Counted from the stretch's first letter, positions 32,811 through 41,444 are shown. The stretch: 64,000 nt of DNA from Streptomyces sp. CB01881 (GCF_002953255.1 NZ_CP026498.1:9083516-9147515), one strand, 5' to 3'. Translations and numbers: made by a program. The notes: generated by a model from the sequence alone, not told the origin.

Positions 32811-33560
32811 TCAGGCCGTCGGGACCGCCGCCAGCTCCGCGAGCACCGCCGCCGTCTCGGCCGGCCGGGAGAACATCGGCCAGTGCCCGGTCGGCACCTC
32901 GCGCAGCTCCCACTCCGGACCGCCGAGCGCCGCGAAGTACGGGTGGCCGGCTGCGATCATCGCCCGGATCTGCTCCAGCGGGAAGGAGCACGAGATCAGG
33001 CCCTTCGGCAGCTTGTCCGCCCGGCCGGCCAGCCGTACCGGTTCGCTGACCGTCCGGGCCGGCTGGTCGGTGGCCAGCCTGCGGAACCGGGCGAGTCCGG
33101 CCTCGTCGATGCCGTCCACACCGCCGCCGCCGGAGGCCAGGACATCCCAGGCGGGCAGCGGCAGCCGCCAGCCGTCGACCAGCGATGCCTCCAGCGTCGC
33201 GCGGTAGGCCGGGTCCCAGAGATCACGCAGGGCGATGCCGTCGGCGAGCGGGCCGGAGTCGACGAAGACGACCCGCCGGATGCGCTCGGGCACGCGGTCG
33301 GCCGCGCCGGAGACGGCGACCGTGCCACCGCTGTGGGCGACCAGGACCACGTCCTGGAGATCCTCGCGGGTCAACAGGTCGGTCAGGTCGGCGATGTGGG
33401 TCTCGGCGCCGACCTCGGGCGAGGCCTCGCCGGCCCGCTCGGCGAGACCGGTCAGGGTCACCGCGTGGACGGTGTGCCCGGCCGCTCGCAGGGGTTCGGC
33501 GACCGCGTCCCAGGCCCAACCGCCGAGCCAGAAACCGGGGACGAGTACGAAGGTGCTCAT
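32811..33560 (-). CDS. Alpha/beta hydrolase (EstC/pyrethroid-hydrolase-like), 249 aa
   Basis: A compact alpha/beta hydrolase: the opening MSTFVLVPGFWLGGWAWDAVAEPLRAAGHTVHAVTLTGL is the family start and contains the oxyanion HG-equivalent GF; the nucleophile is in VVLVAHSGGTVAVSG (Ser about 91, with Gly-Gly after it); a DG pair (FVDSGPLADG) follows the lid; the catalytic His is in VPTGHWPMFSRP. Homologues hydrolyse esters such as salicylate/methyl esters. GGAGAGGA precedes the ATG. It is divergent from the WYL regulator at 33770, with an inverted repeat between them. Confidence 0.87.
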   Translation of the reverse strand: MSTFVLVPGFWLGGWAWDAVAEPLRAAGHTVHAVTLTGLAERAGEASPEVGAETHIADLTDLLTREDLQDVVLVAHSGGTVAVSGAADRVPERIRRVVFVDSGPLADGIALRDLWDPAYRATLEASLVDGWRLPLPAWDVLASGGGGVDGIDEAGLARFRRLATDQPARTVSEPVRLAGRADKLPKGLISCSFPLEQIRAMIAAGHPYFAALGGPEWELREVPTGHWPMFSRPAETAAVLAELAAVPTA

Positions 33561-33720
33561 GGTGGATGGGTCCTCTCCGGGCCGGCCTTGCCGTGCTTGC
33601 ATTCCTCGCCGTGCGGGCGGCCAGCTGTGTGGTTGCGTTCCTTGGATTCCCTGCCGTGCGCGGCGATCGGCGAGCCGATGGCGCCCGCAGGCGCCCGCCG
33701 CTGGTTCGACCCTAGGATCG

Positions 33721-33745
33721 AATCCGGACAGGACACGACCGGATT
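33721..33745. promoter_or_regulatory. Inverted repeat AATCCGG-N11-CCGGATT in the divergent hydrolase/WYL promoter
   Basis: AATCCGG (33721-33727) and CCGGATT (33739-33745) form perfect arms between the two divergent genes. It is a candidate binding site for the WYL regulator. Confidence 0.55.
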
Positions 33746-33769
33746 ACCGGCCCGATCGGAGGAGCGCGG

Positions 33770-34732
33770 ATGGATCACCCGGTCAGCCGAGTCCTCGCCC
33801 TGCTGGAACTGCTCCAGGCCCGGCCCGGCCTCACCGGCCCCGAGCTGGCCGAACGGCTGGACGTGGACGAGCGCACCGTCCGCCGCTACACGGCACGGCT
33901 GGTGGACCTCGGCATCCCGGTGCAGGCCGAGCGCGGCCGGTACGGCGGCTACCGCCTGCTGCCGGGCTACCGGCTGCCGCCGCTGATGCTCACCGGGGAC
34001 GAGGCGGCCTCCGTCGTGCTCGGGCTGCTCGCCGGTCGCCGGTCGGGGCTGTCGGTGGGGGAGGAGGCCGCCGAGTCGGCGCTCACCAAGATCCAGCGGG
34101 TGCTGCCACCGCGGCTGCGCGAGCGGGTCGCGGCGGTGGAGCAGACGCTCGGGCTGACCTCGGCGCCCGCGGCCGGCCCGAACCCGGACGCGGCCGCGCT
34201 CTTCACGCTCGCCGAGGCGGCCCGCCGCGGCCGCCGCGTCCGGCTGTCCTACCGGGACCGCGAGGGGGCGGCCAGCGACCGCGAGTTCGACCCGTACGGG
34301 CTGGTCTTCCACTCGGGCCGCTGGTACACCACCGGGTTGGACCACCGGAGCGGCGAGCTGCGCACCTTCCGGCTGGACCGGATCCGGTCCGCCGAGCAGG
34401 GCGAGGCCGGCTTCGAACCGCCGGAGGGCTTCGACGCCGTCCAGCGGGTGGTGGAGTCGCTGGGCTCGGTGCCGTGGACGCACGAGGTGGAGGTGGTGCT
34501 CACGACCACCCTCGCCGAGGCCCGGCACCGCATCCCGCCGGCGGCCGGGAGCCTCGCCGGGACCGCGGACGGCCGCGTCCTGCTGCGGGCCCGCGCCCAG
34601 GACCTCGCCGGGTGCGCGGTGATGCTGGCCGGCCTCGGCTGGCCGTTCACCGTCCGCCGCCCGGACGCCCTGCGCACGGAGGTACGCGCCCTCGCCGCCC
34701 GGCTCACGGAGTGGGCCGAGGACACGCCCTGA
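33770..34732 (+). CDS. WYL-domain transcriptional regulator, 320 aa
   Basis: An N-terminal winged helix (VSRVLALLELLQARPGLTGPELAERLDVDERTVRRYTARLVDLGIPVQAERGRYGGYRLLPGYRLPPLM) is followed by the WYL domain (VRLSYRDREGAASDREFDPYGLVFHSGRWYTTGLDHRSGELRTFRLDRI) and a WCX-type C-terminal extension. Length and order match the common Streptomyces YafY/DeoR-like regulators. Divergent from the alpha/beta hydrolase, which is its likely target via the inverted repeat. ATG with GGAGGAGCGCGG upstream. Confidence 0.9.
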   Translation: MDHPVSRVLALLELLQARPGLTGPELAERLDVDERTVRRYTARLVDLGIPVQAERGRYGGYRLLPGYRLPPLMLTGDEAASVVLGLLAGRRSGLSVGEEAAESALTKIQRVLPPRLRERVAAVEQTLGLTSAPAAGPNPDAAALFTLAEAARRGRRVRLSYRDREGAASDREFDPYGLVFHSGRWYTTGLDHRSGELRTFRLDRIRSAEQGEAGFEPPEGFDAVQRVVESLGSVPWTHEVEVVLTTTLAEARHRIPPAAGSLAGTADGRVLLRARAQDLAGCAVMLAGLGWPFTVRRPDALRTEVRALAARLTEWAEDTP

Positions 34733-34758
34733 GCGCCCCCTGTCCAGGGCGCGCTCAG
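34729..34758. terminator. Hairpin between convergent WYL and APC permease genes
   Basis: CTGAGCG (34729-34735) pairs with CGCTCAG (34752-34758), extended by an inner CCC/GGG with a small bulge. It overlaps the stop codon of the WYL gene. Confidence 0.5.
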
Positions 34759-34808
34759 CCCGGCGTAGGCCCCCGACAGGGCGGGCCGGTCGGGCGGCGG
34801 GCTCCCCG

Positions 34809-36440
34809 TCAGTGCACCGCCGGCGCCAACTCGTCGGCATCGCCCGGCCGTTCACCGGACGTCGCCCCGGCTCCGGGCTCGCGCATCAGTCGCTGCGGGC
34901 GGCGGACGAGCAGGTAGCCGATGCCCGCGAGGGTGACCAGGCCGACGCCGAGGACCGCGGCCCACACCTGGTACCAGGGCGCGCCGGGCGGCGCGAGGAT
35001 GGTGCGCGGCCAGCAGATGTTGACCACCTCCAGGCCGGTCCAGAGCACCGCGAGGACGTTGATCACCGTCCCGGCGCGCCCGTACGAGACCGCGCCGGAC
35101 GGCCGCCAGCCGTCGCGCAGCCGGGCCAGCACGGCGGCCAGGCAGAGCAGGAAGAACGGCAGGAAGGTGGCGGCCGTGCCGAAGGTGATCAGGCTGCCCA
35201 TCGCCGTGGACTCCAGCCCGAGCGGCAGTGCGGCCGAGCTGACCAGGGTGGCCGCGACCAGGCCGCCGATCGGCGCCTTGTGCCGGTTGACCCGGCGGAC
35301 CTGGGCCGAGAACGGGAAGACGCCGTCGCGGGCCAGCGAGTAGAGGCCGCGGGCGGCGCCGCCCTGCGAGGCCATCAGACAGGCGGTGAACGAGACCAGG
35401 ACGACCACCACGAACGGCTTGGCCGACCAGTCGCCGAACCCGGAGGTGACGGCGGTGGTGACCGGGTCGAGGTCCTCGCCGCGGACCACGGCGGCCGGGT
35501 CCGGGTGGGCCAGTTCGACGGCGACGGCGTTCAGGACGACCACCACGCCGACGCTCAGCAGGGCCCACCACATCGCCCGCGGCACCTGCCGGCCGGCGTC
35601 CTTGGTCTCCTCGGCGGTGGAGACGCAGGCGTCGAATCCGATGAACGCCCAGCCACCGACGGCGACCACGGCGAGGAAGGCCGCGCCGGTGGAGACCCCG
35701 GCGGTGGCGGGCGCGTCCAGCAGGTCGGTGAGCAGGCCGAAGCCGTGCTGGCGGAAGAAGAGCAGCAGCGCGAAGCCCACGACCACGGAGGCGATCGCCT
35801 CGGCGGCGATGCCCAGCGAGACGAACCGGCGCAGCAGGTTGATGCCGTAGGCGTTGACCAGCGTGCAGGCCAGCATGAACGCCAGTGAGACGAGCACCAG
35901 CTGGGCGGGTGTCGGGGTGAGTCCGAACAGGGCGAAGAACCACGGCGAGGCCAGGTAGGCGACGGTGGTGTTGGCGAACATCACCGCGAACTGCCACATC
36001 CAGCCGGTCAGCCAGGCGAAGGTCGGCCCGGCGAGGCGACGGCTCCACTGGTAGGCGCCGCCGGCCAGGGGCCACTGGGAGGCGAGCTCGGAGTAGACCG
36101 CCACCACCAGCATCTGGCCGATCAGGCAGACCGGGAGCGCCCAGATCCAGGCGCCGCCGGCCACGCCGATGCCGACCTGGCTGACCGCGTAGAGGCCGAC
36201 CACGGGGGAGACGACGGCGAAGCCCATCGAGATGTTGCCGAGGACGCCGAGGCTGCGCTTCAGCTCCTGCCGGTAGCCGAGCGCGGCGAGCCGCTCGGCG
36301 TCGGTACCCGCAGCCCTGCCTACGCCCGTACCTGGGCCCGTGACCGGGCCTCCAGCCGCACCTCGATCCGCACCTCCGCCCGCACCTGGGTCCGTGCCGG
36401 GGGTGCGGGAGATCCGGGATCTTGCGGGGTTCTCGGTCAT
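34809..36440 (-). CDS. APC-superfamily amino-acid permease, 543 aa
   Basis: A twelve-helix APC permease. A Gly/Ala/Pro-rich N-terminus precedes LGVLGNISMGFAVVSPVVGLYAV (the signature first helix), SELASQWPLAGGAYQWSRRLAGPTFAWLTGWMW, then GWAFIGFDACVSTAEETKDAGRQVPRAM, and the closing helices. The pattern fits the amino-acid/choline or GABA permease group (GabP/BAT1-like). It is divergent from a TetR regulator 178 bp away, with a perfect ACTAAC-TTT-GTTAGT palindrome upstream of the permease, so it is probably the regulated target. The transported substrate is not predicted with confidence. Confidence 0.9.
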   Translation of the reverse strand: MTENPARSRISRTPGTDPGAGGGADRGAAGGPVTGPGTGVGRAAGTDAERLAALGYRQELKRSLGVLGNISMGFAVVSPVVGLYAVSQVGIGVAGGAWIWALPVCLIGQMLVVAVYSELASQWPLAGGAYQWSRRLAGPTFAWLTGWMWQFAVMFANTTVAYLASPWFFALFGLTPTPAQLVLVSLAFMLACTLVNAYGINLLRRFVSLGIAAEAIASVVVGFALLLFFRQHGFGLLTDLLDAPATAGVSTGAAFLAVVAVGGWAFIGFDACVSTAEETKDAGRQVPRAMWWALLSVGVVVVLNAVAVELAHPDPAAVVRGEDLDPVTTAVTSGFGDWSAKPFVVVVLVSFTACLMASQGGAARGLYSLARDGVFPFSAQVRRVNRHKAPIGGLVAATLVSSAALPLGLESTAMGSLITFGTAATFLPFFLLCLAAVLARLRDGWRPSGAVSYGRAGTVINVLAVLWTGLEVVNICWPRTILAPPGAPWYQVWAAVLGVGLVTLAGIGYLLVRRPQRLMREPGAGATSGERPGDADELAPAVH

Positions 36441-36495
36441 GGGCGTCCACCTTGCCGTCGTCCGCGGCGGGCCCTGAGAGGGGCCGTCGCAGAAA

Positions 36496-36510
36496 ACTAA
36501 CTTTGTTAGT
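36496..36510. promoter_or_regulatory. ACTAAC-TTT-GTTAGT palindrome between APC permease and TetR
   Basis: A perfect 6-3-6 inverted repeat 56 bp upstream of the permease start, in a locally AT-rich patch; probable TetR operator. A TAATAA element near 36563 suits a -10 box for the regulator. Confidence 0.6.
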
Positions 36511-36618
36511 CAGGGACGGTAGCCCGCCGCCCCGGGGCAGCGGAAGGGTCGAGACCTGCCTGTAATAACGTGAGCCGGAAATCGTGGGCGACACGGCCGG
36601 CAGTGAGGGGCGACAAGC

Positions 36619-37275
36619 GTGGGACGACCGAGCAGGGCACTGCTGAGCAGGGAGATCATCGCCAGGGCCGCCCTCGACACGGTCGACGAGCAGGGGCCGG
36701 ACGGTCTCACCATGCGCGCCGTCGCCGACCGCCTGGGCGTGAAGGCGGCCTCGCTCTACAACCACGTGAGCGGCAAGGACGAGCTGATCGACGGGCTCGC
36801 CGAACTGGTCAACGCCGAGATCGACCTCGGCCCGCTCACCGGCATCGAGGCCGCCGGGTGGCGGGCCGGCATCACCGCCTACGCGCGCGGCTACCGCGCC
36901 GTCTTCCTGCACCACCCCAACACCATCGCGCTGCTCGCCCGTCGCAGGGTCGGGGCCGAGCGCCAGCTGCTCGGCTACGACACCCTGCTCGCCGCCCTCG
37001 GCCGGGCCGGCCTCGCGCCGGCCGACGCCGCCGAGACCGCGGCCGCACTCGACTACCTGGTGCTCGGCTCCGCGCTGGAGACCTTCACCGCGGGCTTCAC
37101 CCGCCCCCCGGCCGAGTACCGCCCCCGCTACCCCGCCCTCGCCGGCGCCCTGGAGGCCTCCGCCGAACGCGGCGGGCCGGGCACGGGTGCGTCCGGGCTG
37201 GACGAGCGGGGCTTCGAGCTCGCCCTGCGCCTGCTTCTCGACGGCCTCGCGGCCCGTCTGGCGTCCCGCGCCTGA
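36619..37275 (+). CDS. TetR-family transcriptional regulator, 218 aa
   Basis: A TetR/TetR_C-type regulator: LSREIIARAALDTVDEQGPDGLTMRAVADRLGVKAASLYNHVSGKDELIDGLAELVNAEIDLG is the helix-turn-helix with the tight recognition helix KAASLYNHVSGKDEL, and the rest (RAGITAYARGYRAVFLHHPNTIALLARR, LDYLVLGSALETFTAGFTRPP) fits the tetracycline-repressor-class C domain. GTG start at 36619. It is divergent from the APC permease and probably controls it through the palindrome at 36496-36510. Confidence 0.9.
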   Translation: MGRPSRALLSREIIARAALDTVDEQGPDGLTMRAVADRLGVKAASLYNHVSGKDELIDGLAELVNAEIDLGPLTGIEAAGWRAGITAYARGYRAVFLHHPNTIALLARRRVGAERQLLGYDTLLAALGRAGLAPADAAETAAALDYLVLGSALETFTAGFTRPPAEYRPRYPALAGALEASAERGGPGTGASGLDERGFELALRLLLDGLAARLASRA

Positions 37276-37379
37276 GACGCCGAACCGGGACCGCCCGTCC
37301 GGCCCAGCGCGATCCGGCCCGGCGCGATCCGGCTCGGAGAGATGCGTACCGGCGCGATCCGGCCCCGCGCACGCCGACG

Positions 37380-37406
37380 GGCCCGGGGCGTTCGTCACCC
37401 CGGGCC
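37380..37406. terminator. Hairpin between convergent TetR and thioredoxin genes
   Basis: GGCCCGGGG (37380-37388) pairs with CCCCGGGCC (37398-37406) around a 9-base loop. The 37276-37379 stretch before it has three copies of GCGCGATCCGG. Confidence 0.6.
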
Positions 37407-37452
37407 TACCGCAGTGGAAACCGTCGGTCCGTCAGATCACCGGACGGGGCCG

Positions 37453-37842
37453 TCAGGCCTCGGCGGCACCTGCCTGCTCGGCCGCCACCTTGCGCTTGAC
37501 CTCGGCCATGTCCAGCTTCCGGGCCTGGCCGATCAAGTCCTCGAACACGGCCTCCGGCAGCGCACCCGCCTGCGAGAAGACCAGCACGCCCTCACGGATG
37601 ATCGCCAGCGTCGGGATGGACTGGATGCCGAAGGCGGCGGCCAGCTCCTGCTGGGCCTCGGTGTCCACCTTGGCGAAGACGAGGTCCGAGTGGCGCTCGG
37701 CCGCCTTCTCGTACACCGGCGCGAACTGCCGGCACGGGCCGCACCAGGATGCCCAGAAGTCGATGAAGACGAAGTCCTTCCCCTCGTCGCCGGGGACGAT
37801 CTCGTCGAAATTCTCCGTGGTCAGCTCGACCGTGCTGCTCAT
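37453..37842 (-). CDS. Thioredoxin, 129 aa
   Basis: A thioredoxin with the active site WASWCGPCRQFAPVYEKAAERH (Cys about 38 and 41), cis-proline motif IQSIPTLAIIREG and a C-terminal helix extended by an Ala-rich tail (KRKVAAEQAGAAEA). It reduces protein disulfides in the cytoplasm. The start is MSSTVELTTENFDEIV, after a GGCAGGAA site; longer upstream starts add unrelated residues. It is divergent from the lipoprotein gene at 38035, with the promoters in between. Confidence 0.92.
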   Translation of the reverse strand: MSSTVELTTENFDEIVPGDEGKDFVFIDFWASWCGPCRQFAPVYEKAAERHSDLVFAKVDTEAQQELAAAFGIQSIPTLAIIREGVLVFSQAGALPEAVFEDLIGQARKLDMAEVKRKVAAEQAGAAEA

Positions 37843-38034
37843 GTCGCGATTCCTGCCCTTCGGGAGGCGGCGGCTCAGGCCATGTGCCCGCGACAACCGC
37901 GCCCGCCCGCGGGCTATTCCGAAGAATCCCGGCCGCCCGTTGAGTACTCTGCCGCTCCCGTCCGTACAAGTGGGTGTCCGCTTCAGCGCGGTGTGCCGAA
38001 AGAGGCGCCCGCGCGTGTCCACGGGGGAGAAACC

Positions 38035-38712
38035 ATGCACAGCAACAGTCGTACCGGCCGGATCGCCGTGCTCGCCGCGTCCGGGATCGCCGCGGCCGCC
38101 CTGGTCGCCGGCTGCGGGTCGTCCGGCGGCGGCTCGATGTCGTCGGGCTCGGGTTCGAGCTCGGGTTCGAGCTCCACCTCCACCGCGCCCGCGATGCCGA
38201 GCACCCCGGCCAGTCCGAGCAGCCCGGCCAGTCCGGGCAGCCCGAGCGCACCCGCCGGCGCCGTCACCCTGCAGACCGCCACCGACCCCAAACTCGGCAC
38301 CATCGTCACCGACAGTGCCGGCTTCACCCTCTACCGCTTCGACAAGGACTCGGCCATGCCGCCGATGTCCAACTGCAACGGCAGCTGCGCCTCGACCTGG
38401 CCGCCCGCCCCGGCGAACGGCGGGGCCACCGTCAAGGGCATCGACAGCAAGCTGGTCGGCACCGTCACCCGCGCCGACGGCAGCAAGCAGCTCACCCTGA
38501 ACGGCTGGCCGGCCTACCGCTACGCGCCCGACACCAAGCCCGGCGACACCAAGGGCCAGGGCGTCGGCGGCACCTGGTTCGCGCTGACCCCGACCGGCGG
38601 CAAGGCGGGCGCCCCCTCCGGCGGGACGATGCCCAGCACCCCCAGCAGTCCCAGTGCCCCCAGCACTCCCAAGGCCCCGAGCAGCCCCGGCAGCGGTTAC
38701 GGCGGCTACTGA
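38035..38712 (+). CDS. Secreted-repeat lipoprotein (PF03640-like), 225 aa
   Basis: A signal peptide with lipobox (LAASGIAAAALVAGCGSS, acylated Cys about residue 25) leads into a Ser/Thr/Pro/Gly-rich linker with SSGSGSSSGSSSTST and SPSSPASPGSPSAP. Two secreted-repeat units follow: KLGTIVTDSAGFTLYRFDKDSAMPPMSNCNGSCASTWPPAPANG and VTRADGSKQLTLNGWPAYRYAPDTKPGDTKGQGVGGTWFALTP, then another Ser/Pro-rich tail. These proteins are surface-attached and often co-occur with ECF sigma operons. GGGGGAGA ribosome site. The ECF sigma gene begins 66 bp downstream in the same direction. Confidence 0.88.
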   Translation: MHSNSRTGRIAVLAASGIAAAALVAGCGSSGGGSMSSGSGSSSGSSSTSTAPAMPSTPASPSSPASPGSPSAPAGAVTLQTATDPKLGTIVTDSAGFTLYRFDKDSAMPPMSNCNGSCASTWPPAPANGGATVKGIDSKLVGTVTRADGSKQLTLNGWPAYRYAPDTKPGDTKGQGVGGTWFALTPTGGKAGAPSGGTMPSTPSSPSAPSTPKAPSSPGSGYGGY

Positions 38713-38778
38713 GAGTCACCGGGTAGGGCGATGATGACGGTCCGGACCGGACGTGGAACTCTCGACCCGGAGGTACGG

Positions 38779-39351
38779 GTGCGCGAAGATGGCGTCGTGA
38801 CCAAGGAGCACCCGGGCGGTGGTGCGTCCGAACGCGTCGCCGACGCGCCGGACGAGGACCTCATGCGCGCCCTGTACCAGGAGCACGCGGGCCCGCTGTT
38901 CGGCTTCGTGCTCCACCTGGTCGCGGGGGACCGCCAGCGCGCCGAGGACGTCGTCCAGGAGACGCTGGTCCGGGCCTGGCGCAACATCCACCGGCTCGAC
39001 CCGGAAGCCGGCTCGCTGCGGCCCTGGCTGGTGACGGTGGCGCGGCGGATCGTCATCGACGGCCACCGCAGCAGCCGGGCCCGCCCGCGCGAGGTGGACG
39101 CGGCAGCACTGGAGTTGCTGCCCGCCGAGGACGAACTTGACCGCGCGCTGCGGCTGATGACGATCTCGGAGGCGCTCGGCGACCTCTCGGAGGCGCACCG
39201 CCAGGTGATCGTCGCGACCTACTTCATGGGCCGCACGGTCAACGAGGCGGCCGCCGAACTCGGCGTCCCGGCCGGTACCGTACGGTCGCGGGTGTTCTAC
39301 GCGCTGCGCTCGCTCAAGCTCGCACTGGAGGAACGGGGAGTGACATCGTGA
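38779..39351 (+). CDS. ECF sigma factor, 190 aa
   Basis: An ECF-type sigma-70 factor of the region 2/region 4 type: DLMRALYQEHAGPLFGFVLHLVAGDRQRAEDVVQETLVRAWRNI (region 2, -10 binding), then LGDLSEAHRQVIVATYFMGRTVNEAAAELGVPAGTVRSRVFYALRSLKLAL (region 4, -35 binding). GTG at 38779 was chosen because GGAGG at 38769-38773 lies five bases away; other in-frame starts lack such a site. Its stop overlaps the GTG of the anti-sigma gene (GTGA). It probably controls the upstream lipoprotein gene and itself. Confidence 0.9.
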   Translation: MREDGVVTKEHPGGGASERVADAPDEDLMRALYQEHAGPLFGFVLHLVAGDRQRAEDVVQETLVRAWRNIHRLDPEAGSLRPWLVTVARRIVIDGHRSSRARPREVDAAALELLPAEDELDRALRLMTISEALGDLSEAHRQVIVATYFMGRTVNEAAAELGVPAGTVRSRVFYALRSLKLALEERGVTS

Positions 39352-40214
39352 CAGCGTCCAAGCCCGGTCCTCCCGGGCCCACCGACCCCGTCGGCCCGTC
39401 CGGCCCCTCCAGCCTGTCCGGCCCCTCCGGTCCCACTGGTCCGTCCGGTCCCACTGGTCCGTCCGGTCCCTCCGGTGCCACCGGTTCCGAGCGCGACCAC
39501 GGCCCGGGTCACGGGCATCTGGACGTCGGCGCCTACGTCCTCGGCCTGCTCGAACCGGCCGAGCGCGCCGCCTTCGAGGAGCACCTCGCCGACTGCCCGC
39601 AGTGCGCCGAGCAGGTGGGCGAACTCGGATTCATGGAGCCACTGTTGGCCGAGTACGCGGCCTCCGCCGAGGCGGCCGGCCTGGATCCGGCGGATCCCGC
39701 GCCCCGTCCGGACCCTCTGCTGTTGGACCGGCTGGTCGGCCAGGTGTCCGCCGTCCGCCGCCGGGGCCGGGTCCGCCGGCTGGTGCTGGTCGCCGCCGCG
39801 GCGGTCATGGTGGTGGCCGGCCCCGCCGTCACCGCGGTGGTGGTCACCGCGGACTCCACGCCGGGTGTCGTCGCCGTCGCCGCCCAGCAGTTCTCCGCCA
39901 CCGACCCGACCACGGGCGCCCGGGCCGCCGTCGGCGTCGAGGGCAAGACCTGGGGGAGCCAGGTCAGTCTGGAACTCTCGCACGTCCAGGGGCCGTTGGA
40001 CTGCGACCTGGTCGCCGTGTCGCGCACCGGCGAGCGTCAGACCGTCACCACCTGGAGCGTCCCCGCCGTCGGCTACGGCACCACGGGCGCCGCCCCGGCC
40101 GCCCTGCACACCAGCGGTGGGGCCGGGTTCCAGCCCGCCGCGATCGACCACTTCGAGGTCCGCACCCTGGACGGCGGCACCCTCCTGGTCACCGTCCCGG
40201 CCCGGACCGCCTGA
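39348..40214 (+). CDS. Zinc-finger anti-sigma factor with collagen-like N-terminus, 288 aa
   Basis: The first ~50 residues are collagen-like (PSGPTGPSGPTGPSGPSGATG). A cytoplasmic zinc-binding anti-sigma domain follows: HLDVGAYVLGLLEPAERAAFEEHLADCPQCAEQVGELGFMEPL, with the H-x3-C-x2-C motif (about residues 79-86). One transmembrane helix (LVLVAAAAVMVVAGPAVTAVVVT, about 145-167) leads to an outer RskA-like domain. It is coupled to the sigma gene by overlap and should hold the sigma factor inactive at the membrane until an outside signal leads to release. The collagen-like N-terminal tail is unusual for this family. Confidence 0.87.
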   Translation: MTASKPGPPGPTDPVGPSGPSSLSGPSGPTGPSGPTGPSGPSGATGSERDHGPGHGHLDVGAYVLGLLEPAERAAFEEHLADCPQCAEQVGELGFMEPLLAEYAASAEAAGLDPADPAPRPDPLLLDRLVGQVSAVRRRGRVRRLVLVAAAAVMVVAGPAVTAVVVTADSTPGVVAVAAQQFSATDPTTGARAAVGVEGKTWGSQVSLELSHVQGPLDCDLVAVSRTGERQTVTTWSVPAVGYGTTGAAPAALHTSGGAGFQPAAIDHFEVRTLDGGTLLVTVPARTA

Positions 40215-40223
40215 GTCGGCTGG

Positions 40224-40898
40224 TCACCGCGGCGGCCGCCCCGCCGCGGTCCACAGCCAGTGCGGGTCCAAGGTCCCGGCGTCGGTCATGTGGTCCCGGC
40301 GCCAGAGCGCGGCCCAGTCGGCCCCGGCCACCGGGTGGACCCGGTGGTGCCGCCCGCACGGACACGGCCGCAGTACCCGCGCGCAGGCCCCGCACGCCTC
40401 GACGAACCCGTGCCCGGTCGACCGCAGCACCGCAGGCCGCTCGTCCCCGCAGGCCGGGCAGCCGGTGAGTGCTGCGCCGTCCAGCAGGGCGCCCTGCCGC
40501 CGGACGTACTCCGGCAGCGGCAGCGGTGGATGGCTGACGGGGTCGTACAGCCAGACGTCGTGCGGGGAGTCCCACCAACTCGCCTCCCACCACGCCACCG
40601 GGCCGGCGGCCGCCCGCCGGCCCGCCCCCTTCTCCACCCGCCGCCGCGCCGCGTACCGCTCCAGCTGCGCCAGCCAGAGCACCCGCGCCTCGTGCAACTC
40701 CTCGACCGCCCGGACCAGCGCCGGCGGGTCGGCCTCCAGCCTGCGCGGAATCCGCGCGCTCAACGTCAGGTGGTGGTAGGTGGCCCGCAGCCCGTACGGC
40801 GCGAACCGGGTCAGGCACGTCCGCAGGGCGACGTGCCGCCGGTGCACCGGCAGGCCGCCGTCGTGGACGAGCCGGCGGTGGGTCAGGAAGCTGGTCAC
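40224..40898 (-). CDS. Zinc-ribbon-containing protein of unknown function, 224 aa
   Basis: The protein starts VTSFLTHRRLVHDGGLPVHRRHVALRTCLTRFAPYGLRATYHHLTL, has an Arg/Glu-rich helix (EADPPALVRAVEELHEARVLWLAQLERYAARRRVEKG), and a C-terminal metal-binding region with four paired cysteines (GCPACGDERP, EACGACARVLRPCPCGRHHRVHP). It ends LDPHWLWTAAGRPPR. No known family was recognised. GTG at 40898 is the preferred start (few better choices upstream). It converges on the anti-sigma gene, with only 9 bp between the stops. Confidence 0.65.
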   Translation of the reverse strand: MTSFLTHRRLVHDGGLPVHRRHVALRTCLTRFAPYGLRATYHHLTLSARIPRRLEADPPALVRAVEELHEARVLWLAQLERYAARRRVEKGAGRRAAAGPVAWWEASWWDSPHDVWLYDPVSHPPLPLPEYVRRQGALLDGAALTGCPACGDERPAVLRSTGHGFVEACGACARVLRPCPCGRHHRVHPVAGADWAALWRRDHMTDAGTLDPHWLWTAAGRPPR

Positions 40899-41010
40899 CC
40901 GCAGATCATGCCCGGCAGGTGCCCGGTCCCGCCCGGCCGTTTCCCGCTGCCGTTCGGCCGTGCCCGGTCCCACCGGGTGGCTCCCCGGTCCCGTCCGGGC
41001 GGTGCGCTCC

Positions 41011-41273
41011 TCAGGCCAGGGCGAAGCCGAAGCCGTTGACGATCGGGGTCATCGGGACGTACAGCACCTGCCACCGACCCGGTCTCCACCCGAGTCCTGC
41101 ACGGCGTCGGTCATCCGGTGGATCTTCTGCTGCGCGGCCGGATCCGCCGCCAGGTTCAGCGGCTCGGCGAGCACCGCGGGGGGTGGCACGGAATCGGCAC
41201 TCCCGGCGGCGGTCACCCCGACGGCGCAGGCCAGGAGCGCGACGAGGGCGGCGGCGACTTGGGCAGGTCGCAT
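41011..41273 (-). CDS. Small secreted protein, possibly frameshifted
   Basis: The ATG at 41273 follows TAGGAG and opens a signal peptide (MRPAQVAAALVALLACAVGVTAAGSA) and a short mature part (PPPAVLAEPLNLAADPAAQQKIHRMTDAVQDSGG). In this frame the protein ends after 74 residues at 41049 with an unlikely tail (DRVGGRCCTSR). One base out of frame, the sequence continues sensibly as RWQVLYVPMTPIVNGFGFALA and stops at 41011. A frameshift in the GGGTGGAGACCGGGTCGG run would explain this. It may be a real short secreted protein or a recently broken one; function unknown. Confidence 0.5.
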
Positions 41274-41444
41274 GGCGGCAGCTCCTACGGCCGGCCGGCA
41301 CCCGCGGCGGACGTCCCGGCGGGTTTGTCCTTGCGCGCGCATGCTGGCGGCCCGCCACGGGCGATCTCACGTTGGGTGACCGGATGTGCGCGCCGGGTGT
41401 CCGGTGAGCCGGGGCGGCGGGGCGGACGGACGGCCGGCGTCCCG

